From assembly GCF_039631355.1 (NCBI RefSeq), contig NZ_JBDIVF010000003.1:496001-560000 (forward strand): a stretch of DNA of 64,000 nucleotides, read 5' to 3'. The stretch comes from Uliginosibacterium paludis. GTDB lineage: Bacteria > Pseudomonadota > Gammaproteobacteria > Burkholderiales > Rhodocyclaceae. Made by a program: the position numbers and the translations under genes. Below are positions 9,008 to 18,070 of this stretch, one piece after another (position 1 is the stretch's first letter; every line of letters begins with the position of its first letter). Under the pieces are notes generated by a model. It worked only from the letters and a program-made list of their open reading frames with translations, ran no database searches and was not told the origin of the DNA.

Positions 9008-10159
9008 ATGTTTGCACCGGCCTACCTTGATCACAACGCAACCACGCCGCTTGACGAGCGCGTGCTGGATGCCATGTTGCCCTGGTTGCGAGAGCGCTTC
9101 GGCAATCCCTCCAGCCGCCATGAATATGGCCGGCGCACGCGCGATGCCATCGATCGGGCTCGGCAGCAGGTGGCGGCCGTCGTGAATGCCCAGCCGGGAG
9201 AAGTGATTTTTACCAGCGGTGGGTCGGAGGCCAACAATCTCTTTCTCAAGGGAGCGGCAGCCTGTCTTCCCAAGGGGCGGCTGGCCGTTGGCGCCGGTGA
9301 GCATCCCTGCGTGCGGCAGCCTGCGCAACAACTGGCGCGAGCCGGGTGGCAGGTGCAGCAACTGGCGCTGAATCCGGCAGGGCAGATTGATCTTGAGGCC
9401 GTGAGCAGGCTGATGGCTGGTGACGCACCGCTGCTCATGTCCGTCATGCTCGCCAACAACGAGACCGGCGTGATCAACGATGTGGCGGGGTTAGCTGTTC
9501 TGGCACGAGCACAAGGGTGTCTGCTGCATACCGACGCTGTTCAGGCCCTGGGCAAGCATCCGGTGGATTTTCGCAGCCTTGGAGTGAACGCACTCACGCT
9601 GTCGTCTCACAAGATTCATGGGCCCTTGGGCGCGGGGGCGTTGATCCTTGACAAGCGCGTCGAGCTTGAAGCCCAGATTGCGGGCGGTGGTCATGAGCGG
9701 GGCCTGCGCTCGGGGACGGAGAACGTGGCCGCGATCGTTGGGTTCGGCAAGGCGTGCGAGATCGTGATGGACGAGATGAGTCGCCGCACGGCGCACATGC
9801 GCGACTTGCAAGCGCGTGTCGAGCAGGGGCTGACGGCGCTTGGTGCCGTCGTATTTGGTGCGGCGGCTCCGCGTCTGCCCAATACGAGTTTCTTCGCCTT
9901 TGAAGGCATCGACGGGGAGACGCTGGTGGCCAGACTCGACCGGGCTGGCTACGCGCTGGCCAGTGGCGCGGCCTGTTCGTCGAGCAACCCGGAACCCTCG
10001 CGAAACCTGCTTGCGATGGGCGTGGTGCCGGAGCTTGCGCGATGCGCGGTGAGATTGAGTACAAGCTGGACCACTGAGTCCAGGGATATTGACGGCGCGC
10101 TGAATGCGCTTGCGACAACCGTGAAAGAATTGAAAAACCTTACCGCCATGGCGGTATGA
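9008..10159 (+). CDS. NifS/IscS-like cysteine desulfurase (second copy in isc operon)
   Basis: A PLP-dependent class V aminotransferase-fold enzyme that takes sulfur from cysteine. The PLP lysine is about K202 in SSHKIHGP, and the persulfide cysteine about C323 in SGAACSSSN. It begins 8 bases after iscR and ends 28 bases before iscS, so it is inside the operon. It is clearly divergent from the adjacent IscS and shorter (383 residues). Its cysteine region followed by SSSNPEPS resembles NifS-type group I enzymes. A TTG at 8996 is an alternative start. Dedicated function unknown. Confidence 0.9.
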   Translation: MFAPAYLDHNATTPLDERVLDAMLPWLRERFGNPSSRHEYGRRTRDAIDRARQQVAAVVNAQPGEVIFTSGGSEANNLFLKGAAACLPKGRLAVGAGEHPCVRQPAQQLARAGWQVQQLALNPAGQIDLEAVSRLMAGDAPLLMSVMLANNETGVINDVAGLAVLARAQGCLLHTDAVQALGKHPVDFRSLGVNALTLSSHKIHGPLGAGALILDKRVELEAQIAGGGHERGLRSGTENVAAIVGFGKACEIVMDEMSRRTAHMRDLQARVEQGLTALGAVVFGAAAPRLPNTSFFAFEGIDGETLVARLDRAGYALASGAACSSSNPEPSRNLLAMGVVPELARCAVRLSTSWTTESRDIDGALNALATTVKELKNLTAMAV

Positions 10160-10187
10160 AAAACAGGGAAGCCCCCAGGAGCACAGA

Positions 10188-11396
10188 ATGAAATACCCGA
10201 TTTATCTCGACTACTCCGCAACGACGCCGGTTGACCCCCGTGTGGCCCAGAAAATGATTCCCTGGCTGACCGAGCAGTTCGGCAACCCGGCGAGTCGCTC
10301 CCATGCCTATGGCTGGGACGCTGAGGCGGCTGTCGAGGAGGCTCGCGAGCACGTAGCGGCGCTGGTAGGCGCGGATGCGAAAGACATCGTCTGGACCAGC
10401 GGTGCGACCGAGTCGAATAATCTCGCCATCAAGGGTGCTGCGAATTTCTACAAGGCCAAGGGCAAGCATCTGATCACCGTGAAGACCGAGCACAAGGCCG
10501 TGCTCGATACGATGCGCGAACTGGAGCGCCAGGGCTTTGAAGTCACATACCTGGATGTTCAGGAAGACGGCTTGCTTGATCTCGAAGCCTTCAAGGCCGC
10601 GCTGCGTCCGGACACGATTCTGGTTTCGGTAATGTTCGTTAACAACGAAATCGGCGTGATTCAGCCGATCGCCGAAATCGGTGACATCTGTCGTGAGCGC
10701 GGGATCATCTTTCATGTGGATGCGGCGCAGGCAACCGGCAAGGTCGCGATTGACCTGGCAACGCTCAAGGTGGATCTGATGTCTTTCTCGGCCCACAAGA
10801 CTTATGGCCCGAAAGGCATTGGTGCGCTTTATGTACGACGCAAACCGCGCGTGCGGATCGAGGCTCAGATGCACGGTGGCGGCCATGAACGCGGCATGCG
10901 TTCCGGAACGCTTGCGACGCACCAGATCGTCGGGATGGGAGAGGCTTTCCGCATTGCCCGTGAGGAAATGGCTGAGGAAAACAAGCGCATCGGCGCCTTG
11001 CGTGACCGGCTCCTGAAAGGCTTGTCGGATATCCAGGAAACCTATGTTAACGGTGACCTGGTGCATCGCGTTCCGCACAACCTCAATATCAGCTTCAACT
11101 ATGTGGAAGGCGAGTCGCTGATCATGGCGGTCAAGGATATTGCGGTATCCTCCGGCTCGGCTTGTACTTCGGCCTCTCTCGAGCCGTCCTATGTGCTGCG
11201 TGCATTGGGGCGTTCGGACGAACTCGCGCACAGCTCGATCCGCTTCACGATCGGTCGTTTTTCAACGCAGGAAGAGGTCGACTTCACGATTGACCTGCTC
11301 CACAAGAAAATCGGCAAGCTGCGCGAACTCTCCCCTCTCTGGGAAATGGTCCAGGAGGGCGTGGATCTGAACACGGTGCAGTGGGCTGCACACTGA
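10188..11396 (+). CDS. iscS: Cysteine desulfurase IscS
   Basis: The main sulfur donor for Fe-S assembly and tRNA thiolation. PLP lysine K204 lies in SAHKTYGPKG and catalytic cysteine C326 in SSGSACTSASLEPS; the 402-residue length and C-terminal end (VQEGVDLNTVQWAAH) match E. coli IscS closely. It is followed after 80 bases by iscU. Confidence 0.97.
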   Translation: MKYPIYLDYSATTPVDPRVAQKMIPWLTEQFGNPASRSHAYGWDAEAAVEEAREHVAALVGADAKDIVWTSGATESNNLAIKGAANFYKAKGKHLITVKTEHKAVLDTMRELERQGFEVTYLDVQEDGLLDLEAFKAALRPDTILVSVMFVNNEIGVIQPIAEIGDICRERGIIFHVDAAQATGKVAIDLATLKVDLMSFSAHKTYGPKGIGALYVRRKPRVRIEAQMHGGGHERGMRSGTLATHQIVGMGEAFRIAREEMAEENKRIGALRDRLLKGLSDIQETYVNGDLVHRVPHNLNISFNYVEGESLIMAVKDIAVSSGSACTSASLEPSYVLRALGRSDELAHSSIRFTIGRFSTQEEVDFTIDLLHKKIGKLRELSPLWEMVQEGVDLNTVQWAAH

Positions 11397-11476
11397 TTAT
11401 CCTGCTTGTTGCAAGGGGGCAACCCCGACACGCGATGGCGTGACCAACAAACAGGGACCTGACAGGAGATTTGAAA

Positions 11477-11866
11477 ATGGCTTACAGCGAAAAAGTACTG
11501 GATCACTACGAGAACCCCCGCAACGTGGGCAGTTTCAGCAAGGACGACGGCTCGTCGGTCGGCACCGGCATGGTGGGCGCGCCGGCTTGTGGCGATGTCA
11601 TGAAACTGCAGATCAAGGTCAATGAGGCGGGTGTGATCGAAGACGCCAAGTTCAAGACCTACGGTTGCGGATCGGCCATCGCTTCGAGCTCTCTCGTGAC
11701 CGAGTGGGTCAAGGGCAAGACCCTGGACGAAGCGCTCAATATCAAGAATACGCAGATCGCCGAAGAACTCGCGTTGCCGCCGGTAAAGATCCATTGCTCG
11801 ATCCTTGCCGAAGACGCCATCAAGGCAGCCGTCGAGGACTACCGCAAGAAAAACGAAAGCAAGTGA
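11477..11866 (+). CDS. iscU: Fe-S cluster scaffold IscU
   Basis: The scaffold on which IscS and the Fe source build [2Fe-2S] clusters. The three ligand cysteines are C38 (GAPACGD), C64 (YGCGSA) and C107 (KIHCS); the HscA-recognition motif LPPVK precedes C107. ATG 11477 is preferred to the TTG at 11471; an AGGAG ribosome site lies just upstream. 129 residues. Confidence 0.97.
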   Translation: MAYSEKVLDHYENPRNVGSFSKDDGSSVGTGMVGAPACGDVMKLQIKVNEAGVIEDAKFKTYGCGSAIASSSLVTEWVKGKTLDEALNIKNTQIAEELALPPVKIHCSILAEDAIKAAVEDYRKKNESK

Positions 11867-11875
11867 GCTGACATC

Positions 11876-12199
11876 ATGGCCGTTACCCTTTCAGAAGCCG
11901 CAGCGCGGCATATCAGCAAGTTCATTTCGAAGCGTGGAAAAGGCATCGGTGTCCGGCTGGGTGTCAAGACGACCGGCTGCTCGGGCATGGCCTACAAGCT
12001 TGAATACGCAGACGAGAGCGGTGCCGAGGATCTGGTCTTCGAAAGCCAGGGCCTCAAGGTGATCGTTGATCCCAAGAGCCTTCCCTACATCGATGGCACG
12101 GAACTCGATTTCGTGCGCGAGGGGCTCAACGAAGGCTTCAAGTTCAACAATCCCAATGTCGCCAATGAGTGCGGCTGCGGCGAGAGCTTCACGGTCTAG
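11876..12199 (+). CDS. iscA: Fe-S assembly A-type carrier IscA
   Basis: An A-type carrier that receives and delivers clusters. The three conserved cysteines are C35 (TTGCSG), C99 and C101 (ECGCGESF). 107 residues, normal for IscA. Ten bases separate it from iscU. Confidence 0.96.
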   Translation: MAVTLSEAAARHISKFISKRGKGIGVRLGVKTTGCSGMAYKLEYADESGAEDLVFESQGLKVIVDPKSLPYIDGTELDFVREGLNEGFKFNNPNVANECGCGESFTV

Positions 12200-12301
12200 T
12201 CGATTCCGGAGGGTTTCCGGGTTGCATTCCAGGCCCTGAAGCGCTCCGGCCACTTTCACGCTGCGGACATGCCGGGCCATTGATCGGCCGGCTTCTACAT
12301 C

Positions 12302-12814
12302 ATGCAAGAGTATTTCTCGCTGTTTGGCTTGCCGGAACGCTATATGCTGGATCTGAGCCAGCTCGACACCGCGTACCGCAACGTGCAGGCTCAGGTTCAT
12401 CCGGATCGCTTTGCCCATCGTCCCGAAGCCGAGCGTCGCGTCGCCATGCAATGGGCCACGCACGCCAACGAAGCCTTTCGCACGCTGCGCAATCCGATCG
12501 GGCGGGCGCGCTACCTTCTCTCCCGCCGTGGCGTGGAAATCGACGGCGAACGCAATACCGCGATGTCCAGCGCTTTCCTGATGCAGCAGATGGAGTGGCG
12601 GGAGTCGGTCGAAGAGGCGCAGGGCAATATCGATGAGCTCGACCGGCTCAATCGCGAACTGGCGCGGGACGAGCGCGTCATGCTCGACGACCTTGCCCGC
12701 GCGCTCGATGAGAGCGCCGATCTCGTGACCGCAGCCGAACTTGTCCGCCGGCTGATGTTCATGGAAAAACTGCGTCAGGAGATTTCCGACGCATTGTCAC
12801 AACTGGAAAATTGA
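12302..12814 (+). CDS. hscB: Co-chaperone HscB
   Basis: A J-domain co-chaperone that delivers IscU to HscA and stimulates its ATPase. The HPD motif of the J domain is in QVHPDRF; a three-helix C-terminal IscU-binding domain follows. 170 residues. Its stop overlaps the hscA start by one base (TGATG), so the two are coupled. Confidence 0.95.
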   Translation: MQEYFSLFGLPERYMLDLSQLDTAYRNVQAQVHPDRFAHRPEAERRVAMQWATHANEAFRTLRNPIGRARYLLSRRGVEIDGERNTAMSSAFLMQQMEWRESVEEAQGNIDELDRLNRELARDERVMLDDLARALDESADLVTAAELVRRLMFMEKLRQEISDALSQLEN

Positions 12815-14682
12815 TGGCTCTTCTTCAGCTCTCCGAGCCGGGTGAATCGCCTGATCCCCATCAGCAGCGATTTGCCGTTGGCATCGACCTCGGCACGACA
12901 AATTCCCTGGTGGCGACCGTTCGCCACTCGATTCCCGAATGCCTTCCGGGAGAAGGCTGCGGCGTGATTCTGCCCTCTGTCGTACGCTATTTCAGGGACG
13001 GCCACACGGTCGTGGGCGCCGAGGCGCTGGCCGCCCAGGCGGCGGATCCCCGCAACACCATCGCCTCGGTCAAGCGCCTGATGGGGCGCGGTCTGGCCGA
13101 CGCAGACGCGGGCATGCGGGCCCGTTATGACCTCATGGACTCCGGCGCCATGGTGAGGCTGAAGACCATCGCAGGCCCGCGCACGCCGGTCGAAGTCTCC
13201 GCCGAAATTCTCAAGGTCTTGCGCGCGCGTGCCGAAGCGACGCTCGGAGATGACCTCGTCGGGGCCGTGATCACTGTTCCGGCCTATTTCGATGATGCGC
13301 AGCGCCAGGCGACCAAGGATGCGGCGAAGCTGGCCGGCCTCAACGTGCTCCGCCTGCTCAACGAGCCCACCGCCGCCGCCATCGCCTACGGCCTGGATGA
13401 AGCAGCGGAGGGCGTTTACGCGGTCTATGACCTGGGTGGCGGCACTTTCGATTTCTCGGTGCTGCGCCTCTCGCGTGGGGTGTTCGAAGTGATGGCCACC
13501 AGCGGTGACTCTTCCCTGGGCGGCGACGACTTCGATGAAGCGCTGGCGCATTGGCTCGAGCAGCAGATTCATGGAGTCGATCTGGATTGCTCCAGTTCGC
13601 GGGCGCTGCTGGTCGAGGCTCGTCGCGTCAAGGAAGCCCTGACCACTCAGGCGAGCGTTGTGGCCCGTGTGCCCGTTGCGACCGATGGCGTGCGGGAAGT
13701 CACGGTGAGTGTCGAGCAGTTCCATGCACTGACCGCAGGGCTGGTCGATCGCAGTCTGCTACCCGTTCGCAAGGCGCTGCGTGACGCGGGCCTGGGATTT
13801 GAAGACATCGAGGCGGTGGTCATGGTGGGTGGCGCCACCCGCATGCCGCACGTCCGCACCGCTGTGGCGAAGCTCTTTGGCCGTGCGCCCCATACCGACA
13901 TCGACCCGGACAAGGTTGTTGCCATCGGTGCCGCGATTCAGGCCAATGTTCTGGCCGGAAATCGTCGTCCGGGTGAAGACTGGTTGCTGCTGGACGTGAT
14001 CCCGCTCTCGCTCGGTCTTGAAATGATGGGCGGGCTGACGGAGAAGATCATCACCCGGAACTCCACCATTCCGGTGGCCAAGGCGCAGGACTTCACCACC
14101 TTCAAGGATGGTCAGACGGCCATGGCGATTCATGTGGTGCAAGGGGAACGAGAACTGGTGCAGGACTGCCGCTCACTCGCCCGCTTCGAGCTCCGGGGCA
14201 TTCCTCCGATGCCGGCTGGCGGCGCCCGGATCCGGGTGACCTTCCAGGTGGACGCGGATGGTCTGCTCTCCGTCAGCGCGCGGGAGCAGACAACCGGCGT
14301 CGAGTCGCATGTGCTGGTCAAACCCAGCTACGGCCTTTCGGATGAGGAAATTGCCGGCATGCTCAAGGCGGGTTACGACAATGCCGCGCTCGACATGCAA
14401 GCCCGTGCCTTGCGTGAGCAGCAGGTTGAGGCCGAGCGCCTGATCGAGGCGACCGAGCAGGCCATGAAGGAAGATCCTGATCTGCTCGGCACGGATGAAC
14501 ATGCCGCCCTCGATGCTGCCATTGCACGGTTACGAGCGCTGATTGCGGGCCCGGATCATCAGGCAATCCGTGTCGGGATTGATGCGCTCTCCGCCGCGAC
14601 CGGCAACTTCGCCGCCCGGCGCATGGACAAGGCGATCCGCAAGGCGCTGACCGGCAGCACCGTGGATTCGCTCTCCCTTTGA
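12814..14682 (+). CDS. hscA: Fe-S assembly Hsp70 chaperone HscA
   Basis: A specialised Hsp70 that releases clusters from IscU. The nucleotide-binding domain starts with VGIDLGTTNSL and contains YDLGGGTFDFS and the VGGATRMP motif; a substrate-binding domain follows. 622 residues, slightly shorter than DnaK as is usual for HscA. ATG 12814 overlaps the hscB stop. Confidence 0.96.
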   Translation: MALLQLSEPGESPDPHQQRFAVGIDLGTTNSLVATVRHSIPECLPGEGCGVILPSVVRYFRDGHTVVGAEALAAQAADPRNTIASVKRLMGRGLADADAGMRARYDLMDSGAMVRLKTIAGPRTPVEVSAEILKVLRARAEATLGDDLVGAVITVPAYFDDAQRQATKDAAKLAGLNVLRLLNEPTAAAIAYGLDEAAEGVYAVYDLGGGTFDFSVLRLSRGVFEVMATSGDSSLGGDDFDEALAHWLEQQIHGVDLDCSSSRALLVEARRVKEALTTQASVVARVPVATDGVREVTVSVEQFHALTAGLVDRSLLPVRKALRDAGLGFEDIEAVVMVGGATRMPHVRTAVAKLFGRAPHTDIDPDKVVAIGAAIQANVLAGNRRPGEDWLLLDVIPLSLGLEMMGGLTEKIITRNSTIPVAKAQDFTTFKDGQTAMAIHVVQGERELVQDCRSLARFELRGIPPMPAGGARIRVTFQVDADGLLSVSAREQTTGVESHVLVKPSYGLSDEEIAGMLKAGYDNAALDMQARALREQQVEAERLIEATEQAMKEDPDLLGTDEHAALDAAIARLRALIAGPDHQAIRVGIDALSAATGNFAARRMDKAIRKALTGSTVDSLSL

Positions 14683-14695
14683 TCGAGGACTCCTG

Positions 14696-15037
14696 ATGAC
14701 CCAGATCGTTGTACTTCCCCATGCGGAACTCTGTCCCGACGGCGCGGTGATCGATGCCGAGCCCGGGACCAGTATTTGCGACGCCTTGCTGCAGAACGAA
14801 ATCGAAATCGAGCATGCTTGCGAGAAGTCCTGCGCGTGTACCACCTGCCATGTCATTGTCCGTGAAGGCTTTGCCTCGCTTGAGCCGGCGGATGAACTGG
14901 AAGAGGATATGCTCGACAAGGCCTGGGGTCTTGAGCCGCAGTCCCGTCTCTCTTGCCAGGCCAAGCTCGCGGAGATTCCGCTGGTCGTGGAGTTGCCGCG
15001 TTACACCCTGAACATGGTCAGTGAGGGCAGCAAATGA
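14696..15037 (+). CDS. fdx: ISC-type [2Fe-2S] ferredoxin
   Basis: An adrenodoxin-type ferredoxin that supplies electrons for cluster assembly. The ligand pattern is CEKSCACTTC with a distal Cys in LSCQA. 113 residues. It is 13 bases after hscA and overlaps iscX by four bases (ATGA at 15034-15037). Confidence 0.96.
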   Translation: MTQIVVLPHAELCPDGAVIDAEPGTSICDALLQNEIEIEHACEKSCACTTCHVIVREGFASLEPADELEEDMLDKAWGLEPQSRLSCQAKLAEIPLVVELPRYTLNMVSEGSK

Positions 15038-15228
15038 AGTGGACGGATACGCTGGAAATCGCGATTGCGCTCGCCGATGCGCATCCTGATGTCGATCCCG
15101 CCCGGATCAATTTCGTGGATCTGATGAAGAAGGTTCAGGCCTTGCCGGAGTTCGACGACGATCCTGCACGCTGCGGCGAGCGTATTCTTGAAGCGATCCA
15201 GGGCGCCTGGATCGAAGAGCTGGCCTGA
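15034..15228 (+). CDS. iscX: Fe-S assembly accessory protein IscX
   Basis: A 64-residue acidic protein that binds IscS and iron and tunes its activity. Sequence features MKWTDTLEIAIAL, DPARINFVDL and the C-terminal IQGAWIEE are typical of IscX. It is the last gene of the isc operon. Its stop codon abuts, base to base, the stop codon of the convergent response regulator gene. Confidence 0.95.
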   Translation: MKWTDTLEIAIALADAHPDVDPARINFVDLMKKVQALPEFDDDPARCGERILEAIQGAWIEELA

Positions 15229-15666
15229 TCAGTCCGCTGTTTCGTTGATGTTGAGCCAGTACTGGGCCAACTGGCCCAGTGCCGCCAGAAAACGCTCGAA
15301 GTCGACCGGTTTGCGCACATAGCTGTTCGCACCGAGCGCATGGGCTTCATGGATGTCTTCGGGCCGGCGCGACGTACTCAGAACCACGACCGGCACATGC
15401 CGGGTGTGCTCATCGGCGCGAATGCGCCGCAGGACTTCGCGACCATCCAGCCGGGGCAGCTTGAGGTCCAGCAGGATGACTGCGGGCGTTCTGGCAGGAT
15501 TGCGGGTCGAGTGAGCGCCGGTCGCGAAGAGATAGTCCAGCGCTTCCTGTCCGTCCCGTGCCACTACGACCGGATGATCGATTTCGGCCTTCGCGAATGC
15601 CCTCAGCGCCAGGGCTTCATCGTCCGGATTGTCTTCAACGAGGAGTATCGGGCGCTTGGTCGGCAT
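15229..15666 (-). CDS. Single-domain response regulator (CheY/Rcp1-like)
   Basis: 145 residues forming a single receiver domain with no output domain. The acidic pocket VEDNPDD is at residues 10-16, the phosphoacceptor is D67 (LLDLKLPRLDG), LSTS marks the switch residues and K119 (YVRKP) is conserved. The VEDNPDDE start and wide spacing resemble Rcp1-type regulators that partner with hybrid or phytochrome kinases. No kinase is nearby. ATG 15666 is the start that gives a complete receiver. Confidence 0.88.
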   Translation of the reverse strand: MPTKRPILLVEDNPDDEALALRAFAKAEIDHPVVVARDGQEALDYLFATGAHSTRNPARTPAVILLDLKLPRLDGREVLRRIRADEHTRHVPVVVLSTSRRPEDIHEAHALGANSYVRKPVDFERFLAALGQLAQYWLNINETAD

Positions 15667-15800
15667 CGATCGGTCGTGAGCAAAACGCGCATCCGGGCAG
15701 GTTTCCGGTTCGGGCGGCGCGGGCTCAGGTAGCCCGCTTGGACGATTATAGGGATAGTGCCCGCAGGCTGGCGCCGCCGCCGAACCCCGGCGGCGGATTT

Positions 15801-16757
15801 TCAGGCGGGCAATTGGTCGGCGCGCAACAGGAAGACCTTTTCTTCCTCGCTGGCATTGGTGAGCCACACGAACTCGAGTTCGGGGAAGGCGGCTTCAACC
15901 AGATCACGGTTGTGGCCGACCTCGACAACCAGAATGCCGTCGTCGGTCAGGTGCTTTCTTGCGCCGGCAATGATCCGGCGAACGATATCCAGCCCGTCGT
16001 CTCCCGCAGCAAGCGCCATGCGCGGCTCGTGCAGATACTCTTCCGGCAGGACCTGCATGGCGTCTTCCGTGACATAGGGCGGGTTGCTCAGGATCAGTTG
16101 ATAGCGCTCCTCACCCAGCGCGCCGAAAACATCGGATTCGATCAGGCGGACCACCTCCTCCAGCCCGTAATCGGCCACGTTCTGACGCGCCACGTCGAGG
16201 GCATCAGGCGACAGGTCGATGCCGTCGATCCGGGCCGACGGGAAGTAATGGGCCATCAGGATCGCCAGGCAGCCGCTGCCGGTGCAGAGATCCAGCGCAT
16301 GGGTGACGCCCTCCGGATCCGCAATCCAGGGTTCGAAACCTTCGCGCAGCAACTCGAAGAAATAGGATCGCGGCACGATCACGCGCTCGTCTACGAAGAA
16401 GCGGAATTCGCCGAGCCAGGCTTCCTTGGTGAGGTAAGCCGCAGGAATCCGTTCCTCGACACGGCGCTGAATGACATCCAGCACCTCGATGCGTTCGTCA
16501 GCAGGGATGCAGGCATCAAAGAAGGGTTCGAGTCTGTCGATCGGCAGATGGAGGGTGTGCAGCACCAGGTAGACCGCTTCGTCATAGGCGTCCACGGAGC
16601 CGTGTCCGAAAAAGAGCCGGGCCCGGTTGAACTGGCTGGTCGCGTAGCGGATCAGATCGCGTACGGTCACGAGTTCGTCATGCGGGCCGTGGCTGTGTTC
16701 ATGGTCCTCATGGTCGCAGTTCTCGCCGCATTCATGATCGTGTTCGTGTGCTTGCAT
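15801..16757 (-). CDS. prmB: Ribosomal protein L3 N5-glutamine methyltransferase PrmB with His-rich N-terminus
   Basis: Methylates the GGQ-like glutamine of ribosomal protein L3. The SAM-binding motif DLCTGSGC is at residues 156-163 and the catalytic NPPY at 225-228. The first 28 residues hold eight histidines and two cysteines interleaved with Asp/Glu, an extension that core PrmB does not need. No internal ATG restores a shorter conventional start before the conserved LVTVRDLIR. It follows pilU by 63 bases. Confidence 0.92.
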   Translation of the reverse strand: MQAHEHDHECGENCDHEDHEHSHGPHDELVTVRDLIRYATSQFNRARLFFGHGSVDAYDEAVYLVLHTLHLPIDRLEPFFDACIPADERIEVLDVIQRRVEERIPAAYLTKEAWLGEFRFFVDERVIVPRSYFFELLREGFEPWIADPEGVTHALDLCTGSGCLAILMAHYFPSARIDGIDLSPDALDVARQNVADYGLEEVVRLIESDVFGALGEERYQLILSNPPYVTEDAMQVLPEEYLHEPRMALAAGDDGLDIVRRIIAGARKHLTDDGILVVEVGHNRDLVEAAFPELEFVWLTNASEEEKVFLLRADQLPA

Positions 16758-16820
16758 GGTGTGCTTTCAAAATGAAGGCGGCGCCTACAGGCGCCGCAGA
16801 TCAATGGAGTGTGCCGGAGA

Positions 16821-17999
16821 TCAGCTGGTTTCGTCCATGTGCAGCGTAAAGGAGCTGAACGATGCGCCGTCGTCTTCCACCGGATCAAACTCCGCGATGG
16901 TATCCAGAACAGGCGAGGCCTTCTTGTTGACCTCGGAATCGGTCGGCGCATTGTTGACCAGCCAGGAGAAGTTCGTGGGCGAGTCGGAGTTGGCCAGGGC
17001 TTCTTCCAGAGTAATCGAATCGGACTTGTAGAGCCGGTAGAGGTCCTGCTCGAAGGTTTGCGATCCGGGGGCGAGGGATTTTTCCATCGCCTCGCGTACG
17101 TCGCCGAACTCGCCACGCTCGATGAGTTCGGCAATATGGCGTGTATTCATGAGGATTTCCGCTGCGGGAATCCGTGAGCCGTCGGGTTTCTTCACCAGCC
17201 GTTGCGAAATGATGCTCCGCAGCGAGACAGCCAGATCAAGGTAGAGCAGAGGCCGGTTTTCCAGCGGATAGAAGCTGGTGATGCGGTTGAGCGCGTGGTG
17301 AGCGTTGTTGGCGTGGAGCGTGGCCAGCACCAGGTGGCCTGACTGCGCGTAGGAGATCGCAGCCTTCATGGTTTCCAGATCACGGATTTCGCCGATGAGG
17401 ATGCAGTCAGGCGCCTGGCGCATCGCGTTCTTCAGCGCGTCTCCCCAGCTGTGGGTGTCGAAGCCGACTTCGCGCTGGTTGATCACCGACTTCTTGTGCC
17501 GGAACAGGTATTCGATCGGATCCTCGACCGTCAGGATGTGCCCGGCGACATGGCCGTTCCGGTAGTCCAGCATCGACGCGATGGTGGTCGACTTGCCCGA
17601 ACCCGTGGCCCCCACGACGAGGACCAGGCCGCGCTTCTCCATGATGATGTCGTTGAGCGCGGAGGGCAGGTTCAGCGTTTCGAGCGCCGGAATTTCGCCC
17701 TGGATGAAACGCACCACGATGCCGACGCTGTTGCGCTGCCAGAAGAAGTTGATCCGGAAATTGCCCAGTCCGCGGCGGGAGAACGAAATGTTGAGTTCCC
17801 GGTCCCGCTCGAAGAGCGTGATCTGTTCGGGATTCATGATTTCGTAAGCCATCCGCTGAATGACAGCGGGATCCATGACCTGCTGGTTGATGGGGATGAC
17901 GACACCATCGATCTTGATATGGATCGGCGCACCGGCGGACACGAAAATGTCCGAAGCACGTCGTTCTGCCATCAACTGGAACAGCTTGTCGAAAATCAT
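16821..17999 (-). CDS. pilU: Type IV pilus retraction ATPase PilU
   Basis: An accessory hexameric ATPase that helps PilT power twitching and DNA uptake. Walker A GATGSGKST is at residues 130-138; the Asp box (TVEDPIEY) and His box (LATLHANNAHHALNR) follow. The 392-residue length and C-terminal extension beyond the PilT core support PilU over PilT. No pilT is adjacent; it lies between dapD and prmB. Confidence 0.88.
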   Translation of the reverse strand: MIFDKLFQLMAERRASDIFVSAGAPIHIKIDGVVIPINQQVMDPAVIQRMAYEIMNPEQITLFERDRELNISFSRRGLGNFRINFFWQRNSVGIVVRFIQGEIPALETLNLPSALNDIIMEKRGLVLVVGATGSGKSTTIASMLDYRNGHVAGHILTVEDPIEYLFRHKKSVINQREVGFDTHSWGDALKNAMRQAPDCILIGEIRDLETMKAAISYAQSGHLVLATLHANNAHHALNRITSFYPLENRPLLYLDLAVSLRSIISQRLVKKPDGSRIPAAEILMNTRHIAELIERGEFGDVREAMEKSLAPGSQTFEQDLYRLYKSDSITLEEALANSDSPTNFSWLVNNAPTDSEVNKKASPVLDTIAEFDPVEDDGASFSSFTLHMDETS

Positions 18000-18070
18000 T
18001 CAGTTTCTTCCCTGCCGCAAAAACCGTTTCAGCGCCAGTCGGGGGCAAAAGCCCCCGGCTCCCGGATTGC

